In this document: positions 8,886 through 17,456 of the stretch, piece after piece
How the letters are laid out: every line of letters begins with the position of its first letter
How positions within the stretch are numbered: the stretch's first letter is position 1
NCBI RefSeq assembly: GCF_016412875.1
Contig: NZ_JAEKPD010000009.1
Span: forward strand, 62,001-126,000
Source: Palleronia pontilimi
GTDB lineage: Bacteria > Pseudomonadota > Alphaproteobacteria > Rhodobacterales > Rhodobacteraceae
Direction of reading: 5' to 3'
DNA: 64,000 nt
Made by a program: the position numbers and the translations under genes
The notes under the pieces: model-generated
Database searches by the model: none
What the model was told of the DNA's origin: nothing
The model's input: the letters and a program-made list of their open reading frames with translations, nothing else

Positions 8886-10466
8886 TTGCAGCAGTTACAA
8901 ACGGTCTGGTCGGAACTGACGCTTCAAAAGCGTCTGGTCGCGGGGCTGGCGGTCGTTGCCTTGCTCGTCGTGGCTGTCGGGTTGACGCGGCTGGCCACCC
9001 AGCCCGGCATGTCGCTTCTTTATGCGGGCCTGGAAAATGGCGCGGCGGGCGATGTCGTGGCCGCACTCGAAGCGCGCGGCGTCGACTATTCGGTGCGCGG
9101 CAGCTCGATCTTCGTGGATACCACGCGCCGCGACGAGCTGCGCATGACGCTGGCCAGCGAGGGATTGCCCGCCAACGCGTCCCAGGGCTACGAATTGCTG
9201 GACCAGATGACCGGGTTCGGCACCACCAGCCAGATGTTCGACGCCGCCTATTGGCGCGCGAAGGAAGGCGAGCTGGCGCGCACCATCGTCTCGAGCCCCG
9301 CCATCCAGAGCGCGCGGGTCCACCTGGCCAACCCGGCCTCGAAGCCCTTCCAGCGCGGCGGGACGCCGACCGCATCGGTGACCATCACGCCGTCGCAATC
9401 GGGGGTCAGCGCCGCCCATGCCCGCGCGCTGCGCTACCTGGTCGCGTCGGCGGTCAGCGGTCTTGCACCGGCGGACGTGTCGGTCATCGACGCCACCGGC
9501 GGCGTGATCCTGTCCTCCAGCGACGGTGACGCGACGAGCACCGATTCGTCCGATCGCGCTGCCGAGTTGAAGCGCAACGTCGAACGGCTGCTCGAGGCCC
9601 GGGTGGGCTACGGCAACGCCGTGGTCGAAGTGAACGTGGAAACCGTGACCGAGAGCGAGCAGATCACCGAGCGGCGCATCGACCCGGACAGCCGCATCGC
9701 GATCAGCGAGGACAAGACCGAAAGCACCAGTTCGGAGCAAGGCAGCTCGGGCGACGTGACGGTCGCAAGCAACCTGCCCGACGGGGATGCCGGGGGCGGC
9801 GGCGACCAGTCGCGCGCCTCCCAATCCGAAACCCGGCAGCGCACGAATTTCGAGGTCTCGGAAATCCAGCGCGAGGTCCTGCGCGCCCCCGGTGCAATCG
9901 GGCGAATCACGACCGCCGTTCTTGTGGACGGCCTGCGCACCAGCGATGCGGATGGCGAAGTCACGTGGCAGCCACGCTCGCCCGAAGAAATGGCCGCCCT
10001 GCGCGAACTGGTCTCGGCCGCCGTCGGCCTGAACGAGGAACGCGGCGATTCGCTTTCGCTTCAGACGATGGAATTCGAACCGGTGCCGCTGTCGGGCTCC
10101 GAGCCGGGGGCAGGCTTCGGCGGCAACCTCAATATCGACGCCATGCGCCTGGCCCAGCTTGGCATCCTGTCGCTCATCGCTCTTCTGATCGGCCTGTTCG
10201 TCGTGCGCCCGATCCTGACCCAGAAGGCCGAGCCATTGCCGGAACTGGGCCCCCCGCCGACCGGCGGGCCCGCCCTGACGGGCGAGATCGACCCCGAAGA
10301 CACGCCCGAGGACATCGCCCGGCTCAACGCCGTCGGCTCGAGCGGGGATACGCTGCCCGATGGAGCCAGCGCGGTCGAGCGTCTGCGCGGCCTGATTGAT
10401 GAGCGCAAGGACGAATCCCTGCAGATCCTGCGCAGCTGGATGGAAGAGGAAGAGGAAAAAGCATGA
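8886..10466 (+). CDS. fliF: Flagellar MS-ring protein FliF
   Basis: FliF builds the MS ring on which the export gate and C ring assemble. The 526-residue protein has membrane helices near residues 18-36 and about 420-443, a YscJ-type periplasmic domain between, and an acidic C-terminal tail (LIDERKDESLQILRSWMEEE) matching the FliG-binding end. Translation starts at a TTG, chosen because a perfect AGGAGGT lies five bases upstream at 8874-8880 and no ATG is near. First gene of fliF-fliH-fliN-fliP; fliG is not in the window. Confidence 0.96.
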   Translation: MQQLQTVWSELTLQKRLVAGLAVVALLVVAVGLTRLATQPGMSLLYAGLENGAAGDVVAALEARGVDYSVRGSSIFVDTTRRDELRMTLASEGLPANASQGYELLDQMTGFGTTSQMFDAAYWRAKEGELARTIVSSPAIQSARVHLANPASKPFQRGGTPTASVTITPSQSGVSAAHARALRYLVASAVSGLAPADVSVIDATGGVILSSSDGDATSTDSSDRAAELKRNVERLLEARVGYGNAVVEVNVETVTESEQITERRIDPDSRIAISEDKTESTSSEQGSSGDVTVASNLPDGDAGGGGDQSRASQSETRQRTNFEVSEIQREVLRAPGAIGRITTAVLVDGLRTSDADGEVTWQPRSPEEMAALRELVSAAVGLNEERGDSLSLQTMEFEPVPLSGSEPGAGFGGNLNIDAMRLAQLGILSLIALLIGLFVVRPILTQKAEPLPELGPPPTGGPALTGEIDPEDTPEDIARLNAVGSSGDTLPDGASAVERLRGLIDERKDESLQILRSWMEEEEEKA

Positions 10467-11062
10467 CCGCGCGCGCGCTGGAACTCGAAGATTTCGATCG
10501 CAACATCGCGGGTTTCGGACCCGAAACGGACCAGGGCGGCGGCGCGGATCCCGACCGCATGGCCAGCTTCGACGAGGGCTACGCCGCCGGGTGGGAAGAC
10601 GCCGAGACCGCGACCAGGGGCGAACAGGACCAGGCGCACGCAGCCATGCGCGCGCATCTGCAGGACCTGTCCTTCACCTATCACGAGGCGCGCGCCCACG
10701 TGATGCGGGGCTTGCAGCCGCTACTGGTCGCGATCGTTCGGCAGGCCGTGCCCGACATCCTTCAAAAAACCCTTGGGCAGCGCCTGATCGCCGAGGTCGA
10801 GGCCATGGCCGAAGACGTCGACGGCACCGATATGGAACTGCTGGTCGCGCCCGGCCAGGCCGCCGCGGCGAACGATCTGCTCGACGGGATCACCGCCCTG
10901 CCCTTCGCCGTCGCCGAGGATCCCACGCTCGCCGAGGGCGAAATACACCTGCGCATGGGCGCGCGCGAACGCGAGATCGACCTGAATGCCCTGCGCGATG
11001 GACTGGACGACGCGCTGCAGGCGCTGGACACACTTAACAAGGAGACCCTTGCCAATGGATGA
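10463..11062 (+). CDS. fliH: FliH-like flagellar export regulator
   Basis: The 199-residue protein starts with an ATG overlapping the fliF stop by four bases. It has a disordered acidic N-terminus, a Gly-containing helical stretch (FDEGYAAGWEDAETATRGEQ) and a long helix leading to a C-terminal alpha/beta domain, the plan of FliH, which holds the export ATPase FliI. Similarity among FliH proteins is low, so the call rests on architecture and position between fliF and fliN. fliI is not in this window. Confidence 0.75.
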   Translation: MTARALELEDFDRNIAGFGPETDQGGGADPDRMASFDEGYAAGWEDAETATRGEQDQAHAAMRAHLQDLSFTYHEARAHVMRGLQPLLVAIVRQAVPDILQKTLGQRLIAEVEAMAEDVDGTDMELLVAPGQAAAANDLLDGITALPFAVAEDPTLAEGEIHLRMGAREREIDLNALRDGLDDALQALDTLNKETLANG

Positions 11063-11363
11063 CGCCACCCTAGACGATACGACCGAAAACACGGACGCCA
11101 CGGACCGCGCGCGCCATCCCTTCACCGATGTCCCGGTCGAGATCACCGTCGCCGTCGGCAAGGCGCGCCCCCGGCTGAGCGACCTGCTGCGCATGGGCCA
11201 GGACGCCGTTCTGCCGCTGGACAGCCAGGTGGACGATCCGGTCGAGCTTTACATGGGCGATCGTCTGATCGCGCGGGGCGAGTTGCAAGAGCTCGAAGGC
11301 AGCCAGACCGGACAATTGGCGGTGCGCCTGACCGAAGTGGCCGACCTGCGGACCGAGCTTTAA
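11055..11363 (+). CDS. fliN: Flagellar motor switch protein FliN
   Basis: FliN forms the lower C ring with FliM. The 102-residue product starts at an ATG that overlaps the end of the preceding gene by eight bases and has AAGGAGA just upstream. After a 20-residue acidic leader comes the single SpoA-type domain (VPVEITVAVGKARPRLSDLL, then LYMGDRLIARGEL). A longer open frame starting 69 bases upstream is rejected because of the ribosome site. fliM is not in the window. Confidence 0.93.
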   Translation: MDDATLDDTTENTDATDRARHPFTDVPVEITVAVGKARPRLSDLLRMGQDAVLPLDSQVDDPVELYMGDRLIARGELQELEGSQTGQLAVRLTEVADLRTEL

Positions 11364-11366
11364 TTC

Positions 11367-12098
11367 GTGGGGCGCTGCATCGCCTTTTTGTGCCTTGTCG
11401 CATTAACCACGATTGTCGGCGGACCGGCCGTGGCGCAGGAAGTGACGCTGGATTTCGGCGGCGACGGCACGTTGGCGGGGCGCGCCGCACAGCTGTTGGT
11501 TCTGGTCACGCTGCTCAGCCTGGTGCCGGGTCTTGCGATCATGATCACCTGCTTTCCGTTCATCGTGACGGTGCTGTCGATCCTGCGCCAGGGCATCGGC
11601 CTGCAGCAATCTCCGCCCAACATGCTGATCGTCACTCTGGCGCTTTTCCTGACCTATTTCGTGATGGAGCCGGTTTTCATCACCGCATGGACCGACGGCG
11701 TCACGCCGCTGGTCGATGGGCTCATCACCGTGGAAGAAGCCCTGCCCCGCGCGCTGAACCCGTTTCGCGAATTCATGGCCGGGCGGATCGATCCCGGCAC
11801 GTATGAGACGCTCAGCACCCTGCGCCCCGACGACAACCCGGTGCTGTCGCCGCAATCGCCCCTGTCGATGATGGTGCCTTCGTTCCTGCTCAGCGAAATC
11901 GAACGCGCGTTCCAGATCGGCTTCCTGATCTTCATGCCGTTCCTGATCATCGACCTGGTGGTCGCCGCGGTCCTGATGTCTATGGGCATGATGATGGTGC
12001 CACCCGCCATCGTGTCGCTGCCCTTCAAGCTGGCCTTCTTCGCAGTCGCCGATGGCTGGACATTGATCTCGACCGCGCTGGTCAATTCGTACTTCTGA
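11367..12098 (+). CDS. fliP: Flagellar export channel protein FliP
   Basis: FliP is the main subunit of the FliPQR export channel. The 243-residue protein has an N-terminal cleavable signal (typical of FliP), followed by the conserved hydrophobic core (TLLSLVPGLAIMITCFPFIV, LLSEIERAFQIGFLIFMPFL, MGMMMVPPAIVSLPFKLAFF). It starts at a GTG three bases after the fliN stop. fliO, which usually sits between fliN and fliP, is absent here. The gene is followed by a strong terminator. Confidence 0.97.
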   Translation: MGRCIAFLCLVALTTIVGGPAVAQEVTLDFGGDGTLAGRAAQLLVLVTLLSLVPGLAIMITCFPFIVTVLSILRQGIGLQQSPPNMLIVTLALFLTYFVMEPVFITAWTDGVTPLVDGLITVEEALPRALNPFREFMAGRIDPGTYETLSTLRPDDNPVLSPQSPLSMMVPSFLLSEIERAFQIGFLIFMPFLIIDLVVAAVLMSMGMMMVPPAIVSLPFKLAFFAVADGWTLISTALVNSYF

Positions 12099-12112
12099 AG
12101 GCCCGGAAAGTG

Positions 12113-12143
12113 AAAAGGCCGCCCCCGAAGGGACGGCCTTTTT
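12113..12143 (+). terminator. Intrinsic terminator after fliP
   Basis: AAAAGGCCG and CGGCCTTTT form a nine-pair stem around a 12-base loop, followed by a T run. It ends the fliF-fliP unit. Its A-rich left side means it could also serve the cytochrome gene arriving from the other strand. Confidence 0.85.
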
Positions 12144-12162
12144 GAGTTCGATCGATAGATGA

Positions 12163-12630
12163 TCAGCTGTCGCTGCTGGCTTCGCCTTCTTCTTCAGCTT
12201 CGCTGAAGGTGGCCAGGAACGCCGCCAGGTTGGCCGCGTCCTCTTCGCTGCGCACGCGGTAGCTCATCTTGCCGCGGGCGCGGTCGTCATCGAGCACCTC
12301 GCGCAGGTATCCGGTCGGATCCAGCAGGTAGGCGGCCAGCGATTCCTGGTCCCAGACCAGGCCGTTTTCGCCCGCTTCGACGATGCTGTCGCCGTAGCGG
12401 AAGTCCTCGACCGAGCCGGCCTGGCGACCGATCACGCCGTAAAGGTTCGGACCTTGGCGACCGTTGCGGCCGGCCAGCGTCTCGCCCTCGTCGTTCACGA
12501 CGACGTGGCAGGCCGAGCACTGGCTGAAGGCATCCTCACCTGCCGACGCGTCGCCCATGGCGTGTTCGGCAGCGGTGACCGGCATCGCCAGAAGCCCGGC
12601 GGCGGCGATGGAATAAAAGACTGATTTCAT
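12163..12630 (-). CDS. Cytochrome c2-type class I c-type cytochrome
   Basis: A periplasmic electron carrier of 155 residues. A signal peptide (MKSVFYSIAAAGLLAMPVTAA) is followed by the haem site C38-S-A-C-H42, a PNLYGVIGR segment and a likely Met ligand at residue 122 (GKMSYRV). The ATG at 12630 has AGGGAG upstream and gives a clean signal peptide. Roseobacter photosynthesis clusters often carry cycA next to hemA, so this is a good candidate for the soluble donor to the reaction centre, but a respiratory role is equally possible from sequence. The acidic C-terminus (EAEEEGEASSDS) is unusual. Confidence 0.9.
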   Translation of the reverse strand: MKSVFYSIAAAGLLAMPVTAAEHAMGDASAGEDAFSQCSACHVVVNDEGETLAGRNGRQGPNLYGVIGRQAGSVEDFRYGDSIVEAGENGLVWDQESLAAYLLDPTGYLREVLDDDRARGKMSYRVRSEEDAANLAAFLATFSEAEEEGEASSDS

Positions 12631-12733
12631 TACGTACTCCCTGAGAGTTGGTTCGGATTGTTTCCACATCCTGACTTACATAAGCTAGCACGGATAGCGT
12701 CCGCAACAAGCCGTCCGCCGGTCGAAATTCACA

Positions 12734-13942
12734 CTAGGCGACTTGTCGCGAAAGGGCGCATTGCGACCAGAGGTCGTTCAGCGCCGCGACCAGGTGGTCG
12801 ATATCGGCGTCGCTGTGAAGCGGGCCGGGGGTGAAGCGCAGCCGCTCGGTCCCCTTCGGGACGGTCGGATAGTTGATGGGCTGGACGTAGATGCCCCAGT
12901 CTTCCATCAGGATGTCGCTGATCATGCGGCATTTGACCGGATCGCCGATCATCACCGGGATGATGTGGCTGGGATTGGACAGGTGCGGAATGCCGTGCGC
13001 GTCAAGCTTGGCGCGCAGCCGCGCGACCTGGCGCTTCTGTGCATCGCGCTCGACACGGCTTTGCTTCAGATGCGCGATGGACGCTTTCGCCGCCGCCGCG
13101 ACCGATGGCGGCAGGGCGGTGGTGAAGATGAACCCGGACGAAAACGAGCGGATGAAATCGCACAGCGCGGTCGAGCCGGTGATGTAGCCGCCGAAGGTGC
13201 CGAAGGCCTTGCCCAGCGTGCCCTCGATCAGGTCGATCCGGTCCATCAGCCCTTCGCGCTCGGCCACGCCGCCGCCGCGGGGGCCATACATGCCCACCGC
13301 GTGGACCTCGTCGATATAGGTCATGGCGCCGTGCTTTTCGGCCACGTCGCAGATCTCGGCGATGGGGGCGATGTCGCCGTCCATGGAATAGACGCTCTCG
13401 AAGGCGACGATCTTGGGCCGGTCGCCGCAGGCCGCCAGCTTGCGGTCCAGGTCCTCGGGATCGTTGTGCTTCCAGATCACCTTGTCGGCGCGGGAATGGC
13501 GGATGCCTTCGATCATGGAGGCATGGTTCAGCGCGTCCGACAGGATCACCGCGTTCGGGATGCGGCTGCCCAGCGTGCCCAGCGCCGCCCAGTTCGACAC
13601 GTAGCCCGACGAGAACAGCAGCGCGTCCTGCTTGCCATGCAGATCGGCCAACTCGGCCTCGAGCGCCACGTGGTGATGCGCCGTGCCGCCGATGTTGCGC
13701 GTGCCCCCCGCGCCGGTGCCGCTGGATTGCGCCACGTCGACCATCGCGCCCACCACGTCCGGGTGCTGGCCCATACCAAGGTAGTCGTTCGAGCACCAGA
13801 CCGTCACCTTGTCGGGCCCCGGGCCATGGTTTCGCACCTTCGGGAAGGCACCGCAGCGCCGTTCGAGATCGGCGAAGACGCGATAATTGCCCTCGTCCTT
13901 CAGAGCATCCAACTGGGACTGGAACAGGGCGTCAAAATCCAT
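12734..13942 (-). CDS. hemA: 5-aminolevulinate synthase
   Basis: Catalyses the PLP-dependent condensation of glycine and succinyl-CoA to ALA, the first step to haem and bacteriochlorophyll. The 402-residue protein shows the class II aminotransferase fold signatures: [30 protein letters not shown] and the PLP lysine in [14 protein letters not shown] choose the ATG at 13942 (MDFDALFQ), preceded by GAGAAG; a GTG 18 bases earlier is possible. It overlaps the end of puhE by 11 bases, so it is the last gene of the bchF operon and tied to pigment supply. Confidence 0.97.
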   Translation of the reverse strand: MDFDALFQSQLDALKDEGNYRVFADLERRCGAFPKVRNHGPGPDKVTVWCSNDYLGMGQHPDVVGAMVDVAQSSGTGAGGTRNIGGTAHHHVALEAELADLHGKQDALLFSSGYVSNWAALGTLGSRIPNAVILSDALNHASMIEGIRHSRADKVIWKHNDPEDLDRKLAACGDRPKIVAFESVYSMDGDIAPIAEICDVAEKHGAMTYIDEVHAVGMYGPRGGGVAEREGLMDRIDLIEGTLGKAFGTFGGYITGSTALCDFIRSFSSGFIFTTALPPSVAAAAKASIAHLKQSRVERDAQKRQVARLRAKLDAHGIPHLSNPSHIIPVMIGDPVKCRMISDILMEDWGIYVQPINYPTVPKGTERLRFTPGPLHSDADIDHLVAALNDLWSQCALSRQVA

Positions 13943-14735
13943 GGGTCTTCTCACTTTCACAGGGCAGCGTCGAGTCGGGTTTGGGGGCGGGGATCATCCA
14001 CCGCCAGAGTTTCGCGTCGGGCAGCGGCAGCACCATCAGCCAGTGCTCGAGCAGGGCCAGAGCGGTCAGCGTCAGCAGCAGGGCGAAGCGGGTCTCGCCG
14101 GTGAAGGCCAGCCGCTCGATCCAGCAGAACACCGCCAGCGTGAGCACCAGGATCGACAGCGGGAACAGCCAGCTGACGGGACCCTGGCGGAAATAGCTGG
14201 GCAGGTGGGCCAGCGGGCCGGGCAGGAATTCGGTATTGATGCGCGGCACGCCCAGGAAGATGTTCAGCTTGGCCGAGATCCGGGCGAAGAAGAGCACCGC
14301 GTAGGTCCAGAAGGCCAGCGTGTTGTCCGCGCCCCAGGTGAGCGCCGCAAGAAAGGCGAGGCCGAGCGCCAGCAGCAATTCGTGCCAGGCCAGCACCCGC
14401 CAGGCGGCGCGGAACCGCTGGCCATCGTTGACGCAAAAGGGCATCGGGCCGCGGCCGGGGCCGGTGACGGTGCCGGTCAGGAAGGCCAGCTCGATCCAGC
14501 CCCAGATCGCCAGCGCCGACAGGAAGCCGCCATAGAGCGCGGCGTTGCCGGTCGCATCGCGGGTCAGGACCGACGCCGCGATCCCGCCGATCAGCAGCGG
14601 CAGGCCCGCCAGAACCGTGCGCCCGTGGGCGCCCGGCCCCTGCCCGTCGGCGCGCTTGACCGCCCACAGGATCGCCCCGGTGGAAAACCACCAGGCGAAA
14701 AGCGCGATCAGCGCGGCGATCCAGGGGTCGGTCAC
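13932..14735 (-). CDS. puhE: Photosynthetic complex assembly protein PuhE
   Basis: A 267-residue integral membrane protein with about seven hydrophobic segments, of the PuhE (DUF3623) family. It includes [21 protein letters not shown] followed by [20 protein letters not shown]. PuhE affects reaction-centre and light-harvesting assembly and pigment level in Rhodobacter; the mechanism is not known. Position between acsF and hemA is standard for Roseobacter clusters. Confidence 0.92.
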   Translation of the reverse strand: MTDPWIAALIALFAWWFSTGAILWAVKRADGQGPGAHGRTVLAGLPLLIGGIAASVLTRDATGNAALYGGFLSALAIWGWIELAFLTGTVTGPGRGPMPFCVNDGQRFRAAWRVLAWHELLLALGLAFLAALTWGADNTLAFWTYAVLFFARISAKLNIFLGVPRINTEFLPGPLAHLPSYFRQGPVSWLFPLSILVLTLAVFCWIERLAFTGETRFALLLTLTALALLEHWLMVLPLPDAKLWRWMIPAPKPDSTLPCESEKTHGF

Positions 14736-14754
14736 TTCGGTCTCCTTCCGGTTT

Positions 14755-14775
14755 CGATTTTTCGACGAAAAATCG
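14755..14775. repeat. Perfect palindrome between acsF and puhE
   Basis: Ten-base arms CGATTTTTCG and CGAAAAATCG are separated by one base, in the 48-base gap after the acsF stop. As RNA this would fold into an eight-pair stem with a five-base loop. It may act in mRNA processing or stability; no function is proven. Confidence 0.6.
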
Positions 14776-14783
14776 CGCCCCGC

Positions 14784-15911
14784 TCAATAGGCCGGTTCAA
14801 GCCGCACGTCGTCCGGCACGTCGTTCTTCTTCACCGGGATGGTGTAGAGATTGGCGAAGGCGAAGGCCGCGTTGGCCCCTGCCGCGATCCGGCCCATGAG
14901 GCCCGACACGCCACCGCGCGCCTTGGCGGCATCCATCGCCACCACCGCGCGGTTCATCCGCTTGCAGCCCGACACGAAGCGCGGGTTGTCGATGTCCAGC
15001 TCGAGCGGGAACACCTGGCGCGCGATCTCGGAGGTCTTGCGATAGACCTCCATGTCGTACCAGTCGATGTCGACGCCCAGGGCCTCGTGGAACTTCGGCC
15101 GGGCGTGGTCGCGCACCCACATGGTCGAATAGACCGCCGTCAGGAAGAACCGGATCCACAGCTTGTTGGCGAAGCTCTGGGTCAGCTTCGGGTCGGTGCG
15201 CATGAGCAGCGCAAAGGCTTCGCCGTGGCTGAACTCGTCGTTGCACCATTCCTTGAACCACTTGAAGATCGGGTGGAACCGCATCTCGGGGTTGGCTTCG
15301 AGATGGCGATAGATGGTGATGTACCGCGCGTAGCCGATCTTTTCGCTGAGGTAGGTGGCGTAGTAGATGAATTTCGGGCGGAAATAGGTGTACTTCTTCT
15401 CGCGCGTCAGGAAACCCAGGTTCACCGCAACGCCCGCTTCGCGCAGCGCGTCGTTGATGAAGCCCGCGTGCCGCGCCTCGTCGCGCGACATGAAGCTGAA
15501 GAGCTCGCAGATGTCGGGATTGTTGCCGCGCCGCTTCATTTCTTTGTAAAGGACGCAGCCCGAGAACTCGGCCGTGCAGCTCGAGATCAGGAAATCCAGG
15601 AACTCGGCCTTCAGCTCGGGCTCCATCCCGTCCCAGTCAACCTTGTCCCAATCTTCCGTCTTTCGGAAATGGCCCTTGTTGGGGTCGCTGCGCATCTGGG
15701 CGATCAGCTTGTCCCAATCCTCGCGCACCGGCTCCACGTTCACGGCGTCGAGCTCGTCGAAATCGGTGGTGTAGAAGCGCGGGGTCAGCAGGGTGTTCTG
15801 CATCGCCAGGTCGGTGGCGGCTTGGCTGTCGAATTTCGACTGCGCCTGCTGGATGGCCAGGCCTTCTTCGACCGTGGTGGCGTCGGCGGTGTGTTTCGCC
15901 TGGACGTTCAT
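14784..15911 (-). CDS. acsF: Aerobic Mg-protoporphyrin IX monomethyl ester cyclase
   Basis: AcsF is the diiron oxygenase subunit that closes ring E of the bacteriochlorophyll precursor using O2. The 375-residue protein has two carboxylate/His iron motifs, DEARHAGF and DEFSHGEAF, plus EFLDFLISSCTAEFSGCVLY. The ATG at 15911 overlaps the upstream stop (ATGA) and begins MNVQAKHTADATT. Presence of acsF shows that pigment can be made under oxygen; the anaerobic bchE is not in this window. Confidence 0.97.
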   Translation of the reverse strand: MNVQAKHTADATTVEEGLAIQQAQSKFDSQAATDLAMQNTLLTPRFYTTDFDELDAVNVEPVREDWDKLIAQMRSDPNKGHFRKTEDWDKVDWDGMEPELKAEFLDFLISSCTAEFSGCVLYKEMKRRGNNPDICELFSFMSRDEARHAGFINDALREAGVAVNLGFLTREKKYTYFRPKFIYYATYLSEKIGYARYITIYRHLEANPEMRFHPIFKWFKEWCNDEFSHGEAFALLMRTDPKLTQSFANKLWIRFFLTAVYSTMWVRDHARPKFHEALGVDIDWYDMEVYRKTSEIARQVFPLELDIDNPRFVSGCKRMNRAVVAMDAAKARGGVSGLMGRIAAGANAAFAFANLYTIPVKKNDVPDDVRLEPAY

Positions 15912-16228
15912 GCCGCGACCCCCCCGGTGCCGGTGGCGCGCGTTTCCTCGGAAAACGAGAATTCGCACAGCTCGATGAATTCCAGGTCCCCGGTCAGCCG
16001 GGTCCAGAGCTGTTCCAGCTTGGACGCGCGGGTGATCGTGGCCATGCGCTTTTCGCTGACGGCTTCGCCCCAGGCGGCCATGACCGGCGCGCCGTGCACC
16101 AGCACGGTGTCGCCTGGATTGATGACGGCCCCGTTGTCCAGCCGCACATGGGCGGACAGCTCTTCGAATTTATGCACCACTTCGACCGTGCAGGGCGCGG
16201 TTTCGGTGTATCTGGTCAGAAGTCCCAT
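15908..16228 (-). CDS. Small conserved protein between puhC and acsF
   Basis: A soluble 106-residue protein starting MGLLTRYTETAPCTVEVVHK at the ATG at 16228, which has an AGGGA ribosome site. It has an N-terminal beta-rich stretch (AHVRLDNGAVINPGDTVLVH), then a region ending in FIELCEFSFSEE. It overlaps acsF by four bases, so the two are translationally coupled. Genes of this size occupy the same slot in related purple bacterial clusters, and I know no assigned function. A helper or regulator of the cyclase is a reasonable idea from coupling alone. Confidence 0.8.
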   Translation of the reverse strand: MGLLTRYTETAPCTVEVVHKFEELSAHVRLDNGAVINPGDTVLVHGAPVMAAWGEAVSEKRMATITRASKLEQLWTRLTGDLEFIELCEFSFSEETRATGTGGVAA

Positions 16229-16242
16229 GGATCGGTTCCCTT

Positions 16243-16728
16243 TCAGTTCTCGAACAGCACGTTCCAGTGGCGGGCATTGCCCGCCCCGAAAGACGTGAGC
16301 TCGGCCATCCACCCCGTGGCGGGGTCAGACAGCGTAAGCCGCCCGTTGGCGAGACGGGACAGCGTGACGGGCGGATTGCCCTGGATGCCGTGGACCACCC
16401 GCTTGCGCACCAGCGCATCGTTGACCACGGCGATGAAGGCACCGTTTTCGGTGTCCAGTAGGACGGTGCCGTCTGGCTGGACGGCGCTGACGGCCACGCC
16501 ATCGCCGTCCAGCACGAATGTGCGTTCCGCGAGCACCACGGCCGGTTCGGGTTGTCCCGAGGGCATCCGGTCGGTGATCGAGGCGTAGCTTGCCAGACCC
16601 AGCGCGCTGAGCGCAAGCGCCAGCATTCCCAGAAGGGCCGTGCGCGGGATCATCTCGCGGTCGCGGCGCTCCATCTCGCGGGCTTCGGCGTCGAAATAAA
16701 GTCCTGTATCCACGCGTTTCATGGCCAT
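16243..16728 (-). CDS. puhC: Photosynthetic complex assembly protein PuhC
   Basis: A 161-residue protein with a cytoplasmic N-terminus (MAMKRVDTGLYFDAEAREME), one membrane helix near residues 27-48 and a periplasmic domain. PuhC is needed for optimal reaction-centre and core antenna assembly in Rhodobacter, where it is about the same length. Two ATGs lie six bases apart; the one at 16728 has GGAG at better distance. It starts five bases after puhB ends. Confidence 0.9.
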   Translation of the reverse strand: MAMKRVDTGLYFDAEAREMERRDREMIPRTALLGMLALALSALGLASYASITDRMPSGQPEPAVVLAERTFVLDGDGVAVSAVQPDGTVLLDTENGAFIAVVNDALVRKRVVHGIQGNPPVTLSRLANGRLTLSDPATGWMAELTSFGAGNARHWNVLFEN

Positions 16729-16733
16729 CCCCC

Positions 16734-17384
16734 CTACTCCGCCGCCATCGCCTGCGGCGCGCGCCGGGCGATTTCGGGCTGGCTGATGCGAGTCTCGGCG
16801 GCTTGGCCCAGGATGTCCGCGACGCTTGCGGCATCGGGGATGCAGCGCATGGCGGGCTGAACATGGCGCATGTGCCACGGCCGGACATGGGGCCAGAGCA
16901 CCATGTAGCCAAGCCGCGTGTCGCCCAGCGTCTTGAAGACGATGGTGCCCGTGCCACCGGGTGCGTCGGTCATGTCGGCACTGGCGATCCGCTTGAAGGG
17001 CAGGTTCAGCGTCAGCGTCAGCGCCGCCCCGATGCGCATGGCGACGCGGTCGGTGGTGATCGTGTAAAGCGTGGCCCTCGCCTGCACCCGCGCGATCAGC
17101 AGCACGATGGCGCAGCAGATCACGCCCAGCACAAGGAACGGGATCGCCAGCGGCAAGGCGCCGAGCCATCCCATCGTGGCGCTCGAGGCCGCCACGCGCA
17201 GCCCCGCGAGAAACACGAAATATCCCGCGATCCAGCTCAGCCCCATCGACGCGCGCGCCAGTGCCAGCGTCTGGGGGCGTCCCTGCCAGAGCACCCGTTC
17301 CCCGGGCGGCAAGGCCTCGGGCAGGCCGGGGATCGGCTCGAAGGCGAAATCCGGGTCGTTCTTGTAGCTTTCGTCGTATGGCAT
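16734..17384 (-). CDS. puhB: Photosynthetic complex assembly protein PuhB
   Basis: A 216-residue membrane protein with an early GERVLWQGRPQ motif, two to three membrane helices (about residues 45-100) and a bacterial PH-like domain (ATLYTITTDRVAMRIGAALT). PuhB assists assembly of the reaction centre core. Its start lies 72 bases after the puhA stop, a gap that contains a stable hairpin, which may lower its expression relative to puhA. Confidence 0.92.
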   Translation of the reverse strand: MPYDESYKNDPDFAFEPIPGLPEALPPGERVLWQGRPQTLALARASMGLSWIAGYFVFLAGLRVAASSATMGWLGALPLAIPFLVLGVICCAIVLLIARVQARATLYTITTDRVAMRIGAALTLTLNLPFKRIASADMTDAPGGTGTIVFKTLGDTRLGYMVLWPHVRPWHMRHVQPAMRCIPDAASVADILGQAAETRISQPEIARRAPQAMAAE

Positions 17385-17419
17385 GGCGGCGTGTCCTCTG
17401 GGTTCCCGGTGTCAAAGGT

Positions 17420-17447
17420 CCGCGCCCGGTGGCTAGGCCGGGCGCGG
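17420..17447 (-). repeat. Intercistronic hairpin after puhA
   Basis: Ten-base perfect arms CCGCGCCCGG and CCGGGCGCGG flank an eight-base loop, starting about ten bases past the puhA stop. There is no T tract, so an mRNA-stability or partial-termination role between puhA and puhB is more likely than full termination. Confidence 0.65.
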
Positions 17448-17456
17448 TGGTCTGTC

